Of a stretch of DNA of 64,000 bases, positions 17,025 to 26,282 are shown piece after piece. The DNA comes from Martinezella hainanensis (GTDB lineage Bacteria; Pseudomonadota; Alphaproteobacteria; Rhizobiales; Rhizobiaceae). Within the stretch, counting starts at the first letter, position 1, and the number at the start of each line of letters is the position of its first letter. The notes under the pieces are model-generated. The model did no database searches. It saw nothing but the letters and a program-made list of their open reading frames with translations, and was not told the DNA's origin. The position numbers and the translations under genes were made by a program. The stretch spans positions 186,001 through 250,000 of the forward strand of contig NZ_FMAC01000002.1 of NCBI RefSeq assembly GCF_900094555.1. The letters run 5' to 3'.

Positions 17025-18086
17025 ATGAACATCAAGAGCCTTCTTCTGGGCTCCGCTGCTGCACTTGTAGCAGTTTCCGGTGCTCACGCGGCTGACGCTA
17101 TCGTTGCCGCTGAGCCGGAGCCGTTGGAATATGTCCGCATCTGCGACGCATACGGTGCAGGTTACTTCTTCATCCCGGGCACGGAAACCTGCCTCAAGAT
17201 CGGCGGTAAGGTTCGTACCGAAGGTGAGTGGTACGATGCCTACAACCCGAATTCTCGTTTGGGTACGCTCTGGCACACCCGCGCTGAGCTTCGCCTGCAG
17301 ACGGCGAGCGACACCGAATACGGCCCGCTGAAGACCAACACCGAAATTCGTTGGGACTGGAACGACGGCAACTCCACCTCCACCAACCTGCTGCACGCCA
17401 GCATCAGCCTCGGCGGCTTCACCGTTGGTAAGGAAGACTCGCAGTTCAACGTCTTCACCGGTTATGCCGGCGACGTCATCAACGACGACGTTGTCTATGA
17501 CGGCCCGTACGAACTGAACCAGATCACCTACAACTACGACGCAGGCAACGGCTTCACCGCTGTTATCTCGCTCGAAGACAGCAACTCTGGCACCGGTGCT
17601 ACCGGCGCTAATGGCGAAGACAGCTCGGATCACTACGCTCCTGACGTTGTTGCCGGTGTTGGCTACAAGGCTGGCGCATGGGGCTTCAAGGTCGTCGGCG
17701 GCTACGACTCGATCGTAGAAGAAGGCGCTGTCAAGGCTCGTGTCGATGCTGACTTCGGCGTCTTCTCGGCCTTCGTCATGGGTGGCTGGAACACCGACGG
17801 CGACAAGCTCAACAAGTATGCCGGTTCGAACGGCGCTGGCGCTGCCTCCGGCATCGGCTGGGGTGACTGGGCAGTTTGGGGCGGCGTTGGCGTTCCGATC
17901 AACGAAAAGCTGAAGTGGAACCTGCAGCTCGCCTACACCGACTCCAAGATCTTCGCCGCTACGACGAACGTCAAGTGGAACCCGGTCAAGAACCTGCTCA
18001 TCGAGCCGGAAGTCTCCTACACCAACTGGGACTCCATCAATCAGGACCAGTGGGCAGGTATCCTCCGCTTCGAGCGTACCTTCTAA
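17025..18086 (+). CDS. ropA: Outer-membrane porin, RopA type (copy 1)
   Basis: A 353-residue porin of the alphaproteobacterial porin_2 family. The 22-residue signal peptide ends AHA before ADAIVAAEPE. The mature protein starts with the conserved EPLEYVRICDAYGAGYFFIP and two cysteines, continues as alternating beta strands and ends in a C-terminal phenylalanine (RFERTF), the outer-membrane targeting signature. It would form a trimeric channel for small solutes. It has a strong ribosome-binding site (GGAGG) and its own terminator. A second, closely similar gene follows in tandem. Confidence 0.95.
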   Translation: MNIKSLLLGSAAALVAVSGAHAADAIVAAEPEPLEYVRICDAYGAGYFFIPGTETCLKIGGKVRTEGEWYDAYNPNSRLGTLWHTRAELRLQTASDTEYGPLKTNTEIRWDWNDGNSTSTNLLHASISLGGFTVGKEDSQFNVFTGYAGDVINDDVVYDGPYELNQITYNYDAGNGFTAVISLEDSNSGTGATGANGEDSSDHYAPDVVAGVGYKAGAWGFKVVGGYDSIVEEGAVKARVDADFGVFSAFVMGGWNTDGDKLNKYAGSNGAGAASGIGWGDWAVWGGVGVPINEKLKWNLQLAYTDSKIFAATTNVKWNPVKNLLIEPEVSYTNWDSINQDQWAGILRFERTF

Positions 18087-18534
18087 TCTGATCTGACTTC
18101 GGTCATTTGAGATTGTTCACTACGGTGAAAGAAAGCCCGGCCATAGGCCGGGCTTTTTGTGTTTGCGAATATAGTCAAGTTGTGGTGTAGCTTTTACGCT
18201 ACTTAGCATCTTTCTCTGTAAGGATGCCCTTTAGGTTGTGCGTATTCATGAAGTAATCCTAAGTAGTTTTCGGCTATTGGCACGCCGACAGTGTGACAGT
18301 TTTGCGACGTGATTTTTGTGCAACGCACCTTTTGAAACAGCCGTCACAATTGTTCATAGTTTATCTCTGATATTGCTCTGAAAAAAACGATCTGTAGGTT
18401 CCAAATCGGAAGCAAGACTTACTTGTCTTGGTTCTCCCAGATCAGGGGTCAACTTTAAAACCGGGTGGGGTAGGGCACGTCGATTTTCTCGGCGTGAATT
18501 CTCATACCTAATCGATATTGGAACTGGAGTTACT
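18087..18534 (+). other. Intergenic region between tandem porins
   Basis: About 450 bp holding the terminator of the first porin (18133-18158) and the promoter and leader of the second. It is rich in A and T, and no open reading frame was recognised. Confidence 0.4.
18133..18158 (+). terminator. Intrinsic terminator of porin copy 1
   Basis: Perfect 10-bp stem AAGCCCGGCC (18133-18142) and GGCCGGGCTT (18146-18155) with loop ATA, followed by more T residues. Confidence 0.92.
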
Positions 18535-19629
18535 ATGAACATCAAGAGCCTTCTTCTCGGCTCCGCTGCTGCGCTGGCAGCAGTATCCGGTGCTCATGCT
18601 GCCGACGCGATCGTAGCAGCTGAGCCCGAGCCGCTGGAATATGTCCGCATCTGCGATGCCTATGGCGCTGGCTACTTCTTCATCCCGGGCACCGAAACCT
18701 GCCTCAAGATCGGCGGCATGGTCCGTACCGAAGGTGGCTGGTACAATGCCTACAATCCGGGTCCCGGCGGCGATCGTGGCACCTACTGGCATACCCGCGC
18801 TCAGCTGAGCGTCGACACCGCGACCGACACCGAATACGGTCCGTTGAAGACCAACACTGTCTACCGTTTCGACTGGAACGACGGCAACGCCACCACCACC
18901 AAGCTGCTCTGGGCCAACATCAGCCTCGGCGGTTTCCTGGTCGGTAAGCAGGACTCGCAGTACAACCTGTACACCGGCTACGCCGGCGACGTCATCAACG
19001 ACGACGTGGTCTATGACGGCCCGTACGAACTCAACCAGTTGACCTACAACTACGACGCAGGCAACGGCTTCACGGCTGTCGTCTCGCTCGAAGACAGCAA
19101 CTCCGGTTCGGATACGTCTTCCTACGGCGGCGCTTGGGTTCAGTCGAAGGCTAACCACTATGCTCCGAACGTTGTCGCCGGTGTCGGCTACAAGGCTGGC
19201 GGTTTCGGCTTCAAGGTTGTCGGCGGTTACGACTCGATCGTCGAAGAAGGCGCTGTCAAGGCTCGTATCGATGCCGACTTCGGCTTCCTCACGGCCTTCT
19301 TGATGGGTGGCTACAACACCGATGGCAAGAAGCTGAACCAGTACGCCGGTTCGAACCTGAACGCGTCTGCTTGCCCGGCTGGCCGTGGCGATCTCTGCGG
19401 CTGGGGCGACTGGGCTGTCTGGGGTGGCGTTGGCGTTCCGATCAACGAAAAGCTGAAGTGGAACCTCCAGCTCGCTTACACCGACTCGAAGATCTTCGAA
19501 GCCACCACGAACCTCAAGTTCACCCCGGTCAAGGGCTTCCTCATCGAGCCGGAAGTTACCTACACCAACTTCGATTCTGTAAACCAGGATCAGTGGGCTG
19601 GTATCCTGCGCTTCCAGCGCAGCTTCTAA
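18535..19629 (+). CDS. ropA: Outer-membrane porin, RopA type (copy 2)
   Basis: A 364-residue porin_2 protein, nearly identical to the preceding copy over the signal peptide and the first strands and again near the C-terminus (INEKLKWNLQLAYTDSKIF). It differs mainly in predicted surface loops: a longer loop SDTSSYGGAWVQSKANHYAP and an extra cysteine-containing loop NASACPAGRGDLCGWGDW that is absent from copy 1. It ends RFQRSF. Tandem duplication followed by loop divergence is the likely history. It has its own promoter region and terminator, so the two genes can be regulated separately. Confidence 0.95.
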   Translation: MNIKSLLLGSAAALAAVSGAHAADAIVAAEPEPLEYVRICDAYGAGYFFIPGTETCLKIGGMVRTEGGWYNAYNPGPGGDRGTYWHTRAQLSVDTATDTEYGPLKTNTVYRFDWNDGNATTTKLLWANISLGGFLVGKQDSQYNLYTGYAGDVINDDVVYDGPYELNQLTYNYDAGNGFTAVVSLEDSNSGSDTSSYGGAWVQSKANHYAPNVVAGVGYKAGGFGFKVVGGYDSIVEEGAVKARIDADFGFLTAFLMGGYNTDGKKLNQYAGSNLNASACPAGRGDLCGWGDWAVWGGVGVPINEKLKWNLQLAYTDSKIFEATTNLKFTPVKGFLIEPEVTYTNFDSVNQDQWAGILRFQRSF

Positions 19630-19687
19630 TTCGGTTCGCCGAAAAGAGTTTGACAGATCTTCCGATCAGACCTCCGATCGGAAGAGG

Positions 19688-19716
19688 AAAGGCCCGGTCT
19701 CCCAACCGGGCCTTTT
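19688..19716 (+). terminator. Intrinsic terminator of porin copy 2
   Basis: Stem AAAGGCCCGGT (19688-19698) with ACCGGGCCTTT (19705-19715) and a following T. It lies in the gap convergent with the alpha/beta hydrolase gene. Confidence 0.9.
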
Positions 19717-19754
19717 GCTTTGAGCCGGTATCGCATAGTGCGAGGCGCCTGTTG

Positions 19755-20648
19755 TCAAAACCCCGAGATGAAGTGCCGGATTGCATCCGGAATATCGCCC
19801 AAATGTAAAATCGGGGCATGTCCTTGCCCTCTCGCGATCTTGATGGCCATTCCCGGATGGTGCTCCGCCATCTCGTCCGTCGTGGCCTGCGTCAGAAGTT
19901 TCGAATTCTCGCCGCGAATCACCATCAGCGGAGTATCCTGAAACGCTTGGAACTGCGGCCACAGGTCGCGAATCGGTACCTCCAGGTCGAGCGCCTGCAT
20001 TTGTGCTGCGATAGCGGGATCGTAGTCGGCAATCGGCTTGCCGTCACGCAAGACATAGATGGCGCGGGCCATGTCCTGCCAATCCTCTTCGCCAAGCGCG
20101 CTAAAGGCGCTGCCATGGTTTTCCCGAAGGATATCGATCGCCTCGTCCCAATTGGCGGGTTTCTTGTCCCGGTTGAGATAATCGCGAATATCCGCCAATC
20201 CGACTTTTTCGAGGACGGGGCCGATATCGTTGAGAATCACGGCCTTGAGAATATCCGGCCGGCTGGTTGCGAGCATATGCAGGACCATTCCGCCGCGCGA
20301 TGTGCCGATGAAGATAGCTTGATGAATCCCGAGCTGAGCGCAAACCGTCAGGACATCTTGACCTTCCACGATGAGATTGTAATGGGCTTTGTCGTCATCC
20401 CACTCGGATGACCCGCGTCCGCGGGCATCGAGCGTGATTATCCTGCGTGGAGCCGCGGAATCCTGCGATAGAAGCAGCGCCAATTGATGAAAGTCCCGCG
20501 AGTTGCGCGTCAGGCCGGGCAGGCAGAAGACGGGTGTCCTGGCACTCGTGGCTGTCTCGTCGCCGGCATAGTCGCGCACATGGAGTTTCAGGCCATCTTC
20601 GGTTGCGATCGTTCTGGCAAGAAAACCGCTTTCGTCGTCGCTGCGCAT
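19755..20648 (-). CDS. Alpha/beta-fold hydrolase
   Basis: A 297-residue hydrolase. The oxyanion region is FCLPGLTRNSRDF, the nucleophile elbow is GTSRGG with the catalytic serine, and the terminal histidine is in GQGHAPIL. An acid near VIRGEN is plausible. It has no signal peptide, so it is cytosolic. The substrate is not predictable; the closest general groups are small-ester hydrolases. The ATG at 20648 lies five bases after a strong hairpin that contains its ribosome-binding site. Confidence 0.9.
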   Translation of the reverse strand: MRSDDESGFLARTIATEDGLKLHVRDYAGDETATSARTPVFCLPGLTRNSRDFHQLALLLSQDSAAPRRIITLDARGRGSSEWDDDKAHYNLIVEGQDVLTVCAQLGIHQAIFIGTSRGGMVLHMLATSRPDILKAVILNDIGPVLEKVGLADIRDYLNRDKKPANWDEAIDILRENHGSAFSALGEEDWQDMARAIYVLRDGKPIADYDPAIAAQMQALDLEVPIRDLWPQFQAFQDTPLMVIRGENSKLLTQATTDEMAEHHPGMAIKIARGQGHAPILHLGDIPDAIRHFISGF

Positions 20649-20652
20649 GCGC

Positions 20653-20684
20653 CATCCCTCGTGCTTTGGCTATCACGAGGGATG
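20653..20684 (-). promoter_or_regulatory. Hairpin covering the ribosome-binding site of the hydrolase gene
   Basis: Perfect 11-bp inverted repeat CATCCCTCGTG (20653-20663) and CACGAGGGATG (20674-20684), loop of ten. On the minus strand the 3' arm carries GAGGGA, the only good Shine-Dalgarno sequence before the ATG at 20648, so the folded RNA would block initiation. Confidence 0.6.
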
Positions 20685-20780
20685 TAACGTCATTTCCGTA
20701 GCGCACACAACTGCGGCTGTTGCCGGAAACATATCGCACGAGGTGGTGAGGCGGCTTTGCGATCCTTCAGATTCGCTTCC

Positions 20781-20854
20781 CGCGCTTTAGGTCGTTGATC
20801 TTGCGCATGTCGTTATCGCAAAACCGCTGCACATTTTTGCGCGACATGCTTTAG
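20781..20854. repeat. Palindromic repeat with shared core, at slt stop
   Basis: Contains GCATGTCG (20805-20812) and CGACATGC (20842-20849) as a stem, with AAAACCGCTGCACATTTTT between them, a variant of the reverse complement of the 19-nt core in the copy at 5350. The stop codon of the lytic transglycosylase gene lies inside its end (20851-20853). Confidence 0.7.
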
Positions 20855-22902
20855 CCGCGGCCGTCGACCAGATCGTGTACGATGTCTGCCTTCTGTCCCA
20901 GCCGTGCCTTGTAGACCTGATAGTTCTCCATCACGCGCTGCACGTAGTTGCGGGTCTCGGGGAAGGGGATGCGCTCGATCCAGTCGATTACGTCGTCAAG
21001 TGACTTGCCACGCGGATCGCCATAACGGCTGATCCATTCCGGCACCTTGTTCGGCCCGGCATTGTAGGCGATGAAGGTGAGGATGTAGGAGCCGCCGAAG
21101 GTGTCGATCTGCTCGCCGAGATAATGGGCGCCGAGCGTGGCGTTGTAGCCCGCATCCTGCGTCAGCTTGTCGGCGGAGTAGGCCATGCCGTGCCGACCGG
21201 CAACGGCCTTTGCGGTCTTTGGCAGCAGTTGCAGCAGGCCGCGGGCATTGGCGGAGGATACGGCGGCCGGATTGAAGGCGCTTTCCTGTCGGGCAATGGC
21301 ATAGGCGAGCGCCTTGCCGGAGCCGGAAATATTGGCATTGTCCGGAATGACGCCGATCGGGAAGGCGAGCGCTGCGACATCGATGCCGCGCCCATAGGCG
21401 ATCTTGCCGATCTGCAGCGAAAGCTGGTGATTGCCGGAACGCTCGGCGCTGGCGGCCAGCATGGCGACCTCGCCGGGGCTATCAAGCTGTTTCGCCAGAG
21501 CGCGATAGAGCGCATCGGCACGCCAACCGTGTCCCGCAGCCTCGAGCCGAGAAATCGCCTGTACCGCCTCGCGTCCCTGGAAGCGCTGGCGATCGGTAGC
21601 CGAGGGAGAGGGATAGGTGACGTTGAGGGTGCGACGGCCAAGCTTCTCGGCAGCAAGCTGACCATAGAAGGTGCTCGGATAGGAGGCGGCCTTTGCGTAG
21701 AAATCGGCAGCCTTGCCCGGTCCGCCTGCTTCGGCGGCGCGGCCGAGCCAATACCAACCGCGCGATTGCGAGATAGGCCCGTTCGACACCTGCAGGATCT
21801 TGCGGAAATGGATCGCTGCATTCGCCCCATCCTGAAGACCGCGCAGAGCGTACCAGCCTGCGTGGAATTCGGCTTCGCCGACATCCTGCGGACTTTCCGC
21901 GACGCTGGCGTCGACGATGCGGTAGGCAGCCTTGAATTCACCCTGATCCACCAGGCCGCGGCTGACGATGCGCTGCTCGCTCCACCACGCGCCGGGGCTG
22001 ACGAGCACGCTGCGGTCCTTCGGCATTTGCGCCAGCAGACTGGCGGCATCGTCATATTTGTTCTGGCGGCGCAGGTTTTCGATCCGCATGAAGAGATAGG
22101 CTGGGTCCTTGCGCCATTGGGCGTCGGCGGCTGCGATCAGCGCGTCGGCCTTCGGCGAGCGATCATTGACGGCGGCCCAGGCCTTGTAGAGCGATTGCGC
22201 CCTGCCGAGATCGCCGAAGCGTTTGGCCTGTGCGGTCCGATCGCGGTAGAGCAGATAGTCCATGCGCGCCTTGTGATCGGCGGGCGAAAGCAGGCTTGGG
22301 AATTCCGCAAGGACCTTGTCTTCGAGCGATTTGTCCAGCGGCTCCTCGCGCCAGATCTTGCGGATCAGCTTGGCGGCCTGTGCCGACGCGCCGCGCGCCA
22401 TGAAGGCGCGCGAGAGGATGATGGCGCCTTCCACGGTCTCTGGCTGCGAGTTGCCGAAGGCGGCAAGGACCTGATCGGTTGCCGGATTCTCTGTGTAGAG
22501 CGCCCGCTCGGAATTAGCGCGCAGGCTGCCGAGCCCCGGCCAGCCGACAAGCTCGCCGGCGGCCGCGGCAATTTCGCCGGAAGGAACGCCCGGCTGGCCC
22601 GAAGTCGCGATCGCCCAGGTCAGGATGTGCCGATCGAGCGTGCCATCACCCATGCCGTTGCGGATGGCAAGCGCCTGCATCGGATTCTTGTTGGAAAGGG
22701 CGTCGAGGCCCGCCTTCAGGTCGCCGCTGACAGGCGCGATGGCTCCGCCGCGCGGGATCGCGGCCGTGCTCATGGGGTCCGGCGCCATGGCGACATAGGC
22801 GTTGGCGCTCGTCGGTATCTGCTGGCCGGGAAGCTGCGAGGCAACCGCGCCCCAGGCGACCGCCAAGCCCACGGCGGTCCAGATCATGACAGGTCTCTTC
22901 AT
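20851..22902 (-). CDS. slt: Soluble lytic murein transglycosylase (Slt type)
   Basis: A 683-residue periplasmic enzyme that cleaves the MurNAc-GlcNAc bond of peptidoglycan to form 1,6-anhydro ends. An N-terminal signal-type helix (VMIWTAVGLAVAWGAVA) is followed by a long alpha-superhelical region and a C-terminal lysozyme-like domain. Catalytic Glu540 is in ARQESAFNP, followed by GLLQLLP and the conserved AYNAG motif, then WIERIPFPETRNYVQRV. The ATG at 22902 is used; a GTG at 22914 is possible. It is divergent from dapA. Confidence 0.93.
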   Translation of the reverse strand: MKRPVMIWTAVGLAVAWGAVASQLPGQQIPTSANAYVAMAPDPMSTAAIPRGGAIAPVSGDLKAGLDALSNKNPMQALAIRNGMGDGTLDRHILTWAIATSGQPGVPSGEIAAAAGELVGWPGLGSLRANSERALYTENPATDQVLAAFGNSQPETVEGAIILSRAFMARGASAQAAKLIRKIWREEPLDKSLEDKVLAEFPSLLSPADHKARMDYLLYRDRTAQAKRFGDLGRAQSLYKAWAAVNDRSPKADALIAAADAQWRKDPAYLFMRIENLRRQNKYDDAASLLAQMPKDRSVLVSPGAWWSEQRIVSRGLVDQGEFKAAYRIVDASVAESPQDVGEAEFHAGWYALRGLQDGANAAIHFRKILQVSNGPISQSRGWYWLGRAAEAGGPGKAADFYAKAASYPSTFYGQLAAEKLGRRTLNVTYPSPSATDRQRFQGREAVQAISRLEAAGHGWRADALYRALAKQLDSPGEVAMLAASAERSGNHQLSLQIGKIAYGRGIDVAALAFPIGVIPDNANISGSGKALAYAIARQESAFNPAAVSSANARGLLQLLPKTAKAVAGRHGMAYSADKLTQDAGYNATLGAHYLGEQIDTFGGSYILTFIAYNAGPNKVPEWISRYGDPRGKSLDDVIDWIERIPFPETRNYVQRVMENYQVYKARLGQKADIVHDLVDGRG

Positions 22903-23119
22903 CCGGCTACTCACAAAACAAACAGGCCCCTTCCATTTGCCAAATGCTATATTAACGAAACCTTACCGGTGGCCCGAATTTCAATCAATTATGATATCGG
23001 AAACTGCCCTTTACCATTCAAAGCGTGCTTGTCGCCGTCAAGCCGGCGCTTTATGGTGCGCGGATTCATAACCATGGATTGCGGCTGAAGCATGAAAGCA
23101 GCGCCGCTAGGAGACTTGC

Positions 23120-24004
23120 ATGTTCCAGGGGTCCATTCCCGCACTCGTTACGCCCTTTACTGACGCCGGCAAGGTGGATGAGGCTTCCTTCGCCTCACAT
23201 GTCGACTGGCAGATAAAAGAGGGCAGCAAGGGACTGGTGCCCGTGGGTACGACGGGTGAATCTCCGACCCTGTCGCATGACGAGCACAAGCGCGTCGTCG
23301 AGCTCTGCATCGAGATCGCCAACAAGCGCGTCCCGGTCATGGCGGGGGCGGGGTCGAACAATACCCGCGAGGCGATCGAGCTCGCACAGCACGCCGAAAA
23401 GGTCGGCGCCAACGCGGTTCTGGTCGTCACACCCTATTATAACAAGCCGACCCAGAAGGGGCTTTACGCGCATTTCGCCGCCGTTGCCGAAGCCGTCAAG
23501 CTGCCGATCTATATCTACAACATCCCCGGCCGTTCGGTTGTCGATATGACGCCCGAGACGATGGGTGCGCTTGCCAAGGCCTATTCCAATATCGTCGGTG
23601 TCAAGGATGCGACCGGCAAGATCGAGCGCGTCTCCGAGCAGCGCATCAGCTGCGGCCGCGATTTCCGCCAGCTTTCCGGCGAGGATGCCACGGCGCTCGG
23701 CTTCAACGCCCATGGCGGCGTCGGCTGCATCTCGGTCACGGCCAACGTCGCACCGCGCCTGTGTGCCGAATTCCAGGCGGCTACGCTCGCCGGTGATTAT
23801 GCCAAGGCTCTCGAATATCAGGATCGCCTGATGCCGTTGCACAAGGCGATCTTCCTGGAGCCCGGCCTCTGCGGCGCCAAGTATGGTCTTTCCCGCCTTG
23901 GCCGCATGAGCCGCAATGTACGCTCGCCGCTCCTGTCGACCCTGGAACCGGGCACCGAGGCTGCGATCGATGCGGCCTTGCGTCATGCCGGCCTCTTGAA
24001 CTGA
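23120..24004 (+). CDS. dapA: 4-hydroxy-tetrahydrodipicolinate synthase
   Basis: A 294-residue enzyme condensing pyruvate with aspartate semialdehyde, the first committed step to lysine and diaminopimelate for peptidoglycan. Schiff-base lysine is Lys162 (VGVKDATGK), the catalytic tyrosine is Tyr133 (YIYNIPGRS), and GTTGE (43-47) binds the pyruvate carboxylate. Its length is typical. The ATG at 23120 has TAGGAG upstream. It is followed by smpB, an order common in rhizobia. Confidence 0.97.
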   Translation: MFQGSIPALVTPFTDAGKVDEASFASHVDWQIKEGSKGLVPVGTTGESPTLSHDEHKRVVELCIEIANKRVPVMAGAGSNNTREAIELAQHAEKVGANAVLVVTPYYNKPTQKGLYAHFAAVAEAVKLPIYIYNIPGRSVVDMTPETMGALAKAYSNIVGVKDATGKIERVSEQRISCGRDFRQLSGEDATALGFNAHGGVGCISVTANVAPRLCAEFQAATLAGDYAKALEYQDRLMPLHKAIFLEPGLCGAKYGLSRLGRMSRNVRSPLLSTLEPGTEAAIDAALRHAGLLN

Positions 24005-24037
24005 CGCCGTTTCGAACTTGTTGCCCAAACTCTGCAA

Positions 24038-24070
24038 GGCCGCTCTCTTCACAAGGAGGGCGGTCTCGCT
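24038..24070 (+). terminator. Probable terminator after dapA
   Basis: An 11-bp stem with three G-T pairs (24038-24048 with 24055-24065, loop of six) followed by a weak T-rich stretch. It may only partly separate dapA from smpB. Confidence 0.45.
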
Positions 24071-24141
24071 TATTTAGGATGCAGGAACCTGGCGCGCCCT
24101 TAGTCGCTGCCGGAATGACGCAAGAAAAAAGAAGAAGAATC

Positions 24142-24621
24142 ATGGCACCCAAAGGCAGCCAGCGCGTGGTGAACAAGGTCGTGGCGGAAAACCGCAAGGC
24201 CCGCTTCAACTACGAGATCATCGACACCTACGAAGCAGGGCTCGTGCTGATGGGCACAGAGGTCAAATCGCTGCGCGAAGGCAAGGCCAATATCGCTGAA
24301 TCCTACGCCTCGGATGAAGGTGACGAGATCTGGCTGATCAACTCCTATCTGCCGGAGTACCTGCAGGCGAACCGCTTCAACCACGAGCCCCGCCGCCGCC
24401 GCAAGCTGCTGCTTTCCAGCCGCGAAATCGGCCGGTTGCGTTCGGCGATCAATCGTGAGGGCATGACCCTGGTGCCGTTGAAAATCTATTTCAACGACCG
24501 TGGCCGGGCCAAGCTGGAATTGGCCCTTGCCAAGGGCAAGAAGCTGCATGACAAGCGCGAATCCGAGAAGGAACGCGATTGGAACAGGCAGAAGAGCCGG
24601 CTGCTCAAAGACAACGGGTGA
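24142..24621 (+). CDS. smpB: SsrA-binding protein SmpB
   Basis: A 159-residue RNA-binding protein that delivers tmRNA to stalled ribosomes in trans-translation. The OB-fold core is seen in [26 protein letters not shown] and GEIWLIN-like EIWLINSYL, and the conserved C-terminal basic tail in [19 protein letters not shown]. The ATG at 24142 gives the normal family length; the frame reaches back to 24079 but the additional residues are not part of the family. Downstream lie two imperfect direct repeats. Confidence 0.96.
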   Translation: MAPKGSQRVVNKVVAENRKARFNYEIIDTYEAGLVLMGTEVKSLREGKANIAESYASDEGDEIWLINSYLPEYLQANRFNHEPRRRRKLLLSSREIGRLRSAINREGMTLVPLKIYFNDRGRAKLELALAKGKKLHDKRESEKERDWNRQKSRLLKDNG

Positions 24622-24661
24622 GGGTGTGGAGCGGTCGGGCAAGGCCCGAGCAATCGATCCA

Positions 24662-24830
24662 GTGAATCGATTGCAGCGACGAACGCCCTGAGCCCTAGCG
24701 AAGGGCCGGCTGCCGCGGCGAGCACAACGCCTGCGCCGTTCGAAACGATCCCTCGGCAAAACTATAGCTGCGCGTGAATCGATTGCCGCGACGACGCCCT
24801 GAACCTTGGCGAACGGCCGGCTGCCGCGGC
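24662..24830. repeat. Two imperfect direct repeats of about 58 bp
   Basis: Copy 1 is 24662-24719 and copy 2 is 24774-24830, starting at the same GTGAATCGATTG string and ending in CGGCTGCCGCGGC, with a handful of substitutions and one indel. They fill the gap between convergent smpB and the NYN gene. No reading frame was recognised. Confidence 0.7.
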
Positions 24831-24887
24831 AAAACAGAAACGGTTCTGCTGCTGCTGCAAACCTACCTTGTCTGATGCGGCCCCGAA

Positions 24888-25472
24888 TTATTCTTCAGTA
24901 TCCGCCGGAGCGTGGCTAGCCTCCGCAGTCCGGGCAGGGCGCTCCGAAGCTTCGCGACCGATCTCCGCCTTCAGCGATACGAGGTCGATGAAATGATCGG
25001 CCTGACGGCGCAGGTCGTCTGCAATCATCGGCGGCTGGGTCGCCATGGTCGAGATGACCGAAACCTTGCGTCCACGACGCTGAAGGGCTTCCACGAGGGT
25101 CGTGAAGTCACCGTCGCCGGAAAAGATCACCAGATGATCGACGGTCTCGGATTGCTCCATGGCGTCGATCGCCAGCTCGATGTCCATGTTGCCCTTGATC
25201 TTGCGGCGTCCCATGGAATCCGTGAATTCCTTCGCCGGCTTCGTGATGACCTTGTAGCCGTTATAGTCGAGCCAATCGATCAGCGGGCGGATCGAGGAAT
25301 ATTCCTGATCTTCGATAAGGGCGGTGTAATAATAGGCGCGCAGGAGATATCCGCGTTTCTGGAATGCCTTCAGGAGCTTACGGTAGTCAATATCGAAACC
25401 GAGGCTCTTGGATGCAGCGTAAAGATTGGCGCCGTCGATAAAGAGTGCAATTTTTTCGCGTGGGTCAAACAT
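24888..25472 (-). CDS. NYN-domain (PIN-like) protein, LabA/DUF88 type
   Basis: A 194-residue protein with a NYN domain over residues 8 to about 165. The acidic active-site residues are present: Asp13 in ALFIDGANLY, NMDIELAIDAM, and FSGDGDFTTLV. These domains are metal-dependent RNases or nucleic-acid-binding proteins. The last 25 residues are low-complexity and Ala/Glu-rich. It is divergent from rpoZ across 311 bp. The target RNA is unknown. Confidence 0.88.
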   Translation of the reverse strand: MFDPREKIALFIDGANLYAASKSLGFDIDYRKLLKAFQKRGYLLRAYYYTALIEDQEYSSIRPLIDWLDYNGYKVITKPAKEFTDSMGRRKIKGNMDIELAIDAMEQSETVDHLVIFSGDGDFTTLVEALQRRGRKVSVISTMATQPPMIADDLRRQADHFIDLVSLKAEIGREASERPARTAEASHAPADTEE

Positions 25473-25783
25473 CGCTTACATATCCACTGTTATAAAAACG
25501 TAATCATTTCATTTAAAGAGCAGCTAAAACAAGGCTTTGTGAGCCGTTGCAGAATAATTCGTATTACTTTATGAATTATTCATATAACCGAGATGTAGGG
25601 CACGAAATGCGATATTCCAAGCAACTCACGGTAGAAATGGCTGTTTGTCTAGGGTAATTTTAGCACTTTCCCAGAGGGTGCAAAGGCGCTGAAACAGGAA
25701 AAACTTGAATTTGACATCGTTTGCTTGTATCGGCGTGCTACTCCGAGACATGATGACGACATCACGACCGCAAAGGACAGGCA
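25473..25783. other. Divergent promoter region of NYN gene and rpoZ
   Basis: About 310 bp, AT-rich relative to the surroundings. A TTGACA at 25711-25716 with GTGCTA at 25735-25740 (18-bp spacing) is a candidate rpoZ promoter. The minus-strand promoter of the NYN gene was not resolved, although TATAAC near its start may be a -10 element. Confidence 0.45.
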
Positions 25784-26182
25784 ATGGCCCGTGTCACAGT
25801 AGAAGATTGCATTGATAAAGTAGAGAACCGGTTCGAGCTCGTGCTGCTCGCCAGCCACCGCGCTCGCCTGATTTCGCAGGGCTCCTCGATCACGATCGAC
25901 CGCGACAACGACAAGAACCCGGTCGTTGCTCTGCGCGAAATCGCCGACGAGACGCTGTCGCCTGATGATCTCAAGGAAGACCTGATCCATTCGCTGCAGA
26001 AGCATGTCGAAGTGGATGAGCCCGAGCCCGATCCGGCAAGCCTCCTGGCGGCTGGCGCTTCCGCCACCAGCGAAGAGGAAGAAGACCTGCCGGAAACCGT
26101 CACTTTCGATCAGATGTCGGAAGAAGAGCTTCTGGCCGGTATCGAAGGTCTGGTTCCGCCGGAAAAAAGCGACGATTACTGA
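25784..26182 (+). CDS. rpoZ: RNA polymerase omega subunit
   Basis: A 132-residue omega subunit that helps fold and assemble the beta-prime subunit and contributes to the ppGpp site. The conserved N-terminus [20 protein letters not shown] and ASHRARLIS is intact. The C-terminal half is acidic and ends [19 protein letters not shown], as in other alphaproteobacteria. It is followed by a terminator and then the (p)ppGpp synthetase gene. Confidence 0.97.
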   Translation: MARVTVEDCIDKVENRFELVLLASHRARLISQGSSITIDRDNDKNPVVALREIADETLSPDDLKEDLIHSLQKHVEVDEPEPDPASLLAAGASATSEEEEDLPETVTFDQMSEEELLAGIEGLVPPEKSDDY

Positions 26183-26229
26183 TCGTTGAGCTTGATGCTC
26201 CGGACAGGAGCGATATGATGGCAAGATGC

Positions 26230-26265
26230 GTGCGCCGGTCAGATGACTGGCGCGCTTTTGTTTTT
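26230..26265 (+). terminator. Intrinsic terminator between rpoZ and rsh
   Basis: An 11-bp stem (26230-26240 with 26245-26255, two G-T pairs, loop AGAT) followed by TTTT-G-TTTTT. Confidence 0.85.
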
Positions 26266-26282
26266 GCTGGAGTAGCTTTGGA

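Noticed and set aside
20781..20854. Intrinsic terminator of slt
   Set aside because: The hairpin has no T tract on the minus strand and is better explained as a copy of the dispersed palindromic repeat.
21124..23088. Plus-strand frame of 654 codons opposite slt
   Set aside because: Same effect. The minus-strand protein has catalytic lytic transglycosylase motifs; the other is rich in Arg/Gly/Ala without a domain.
24662..24830. CRISPR-like array
   Set aside because: Only two long imperfect repeats with a 54-bp gap, and no cas gene in the window.
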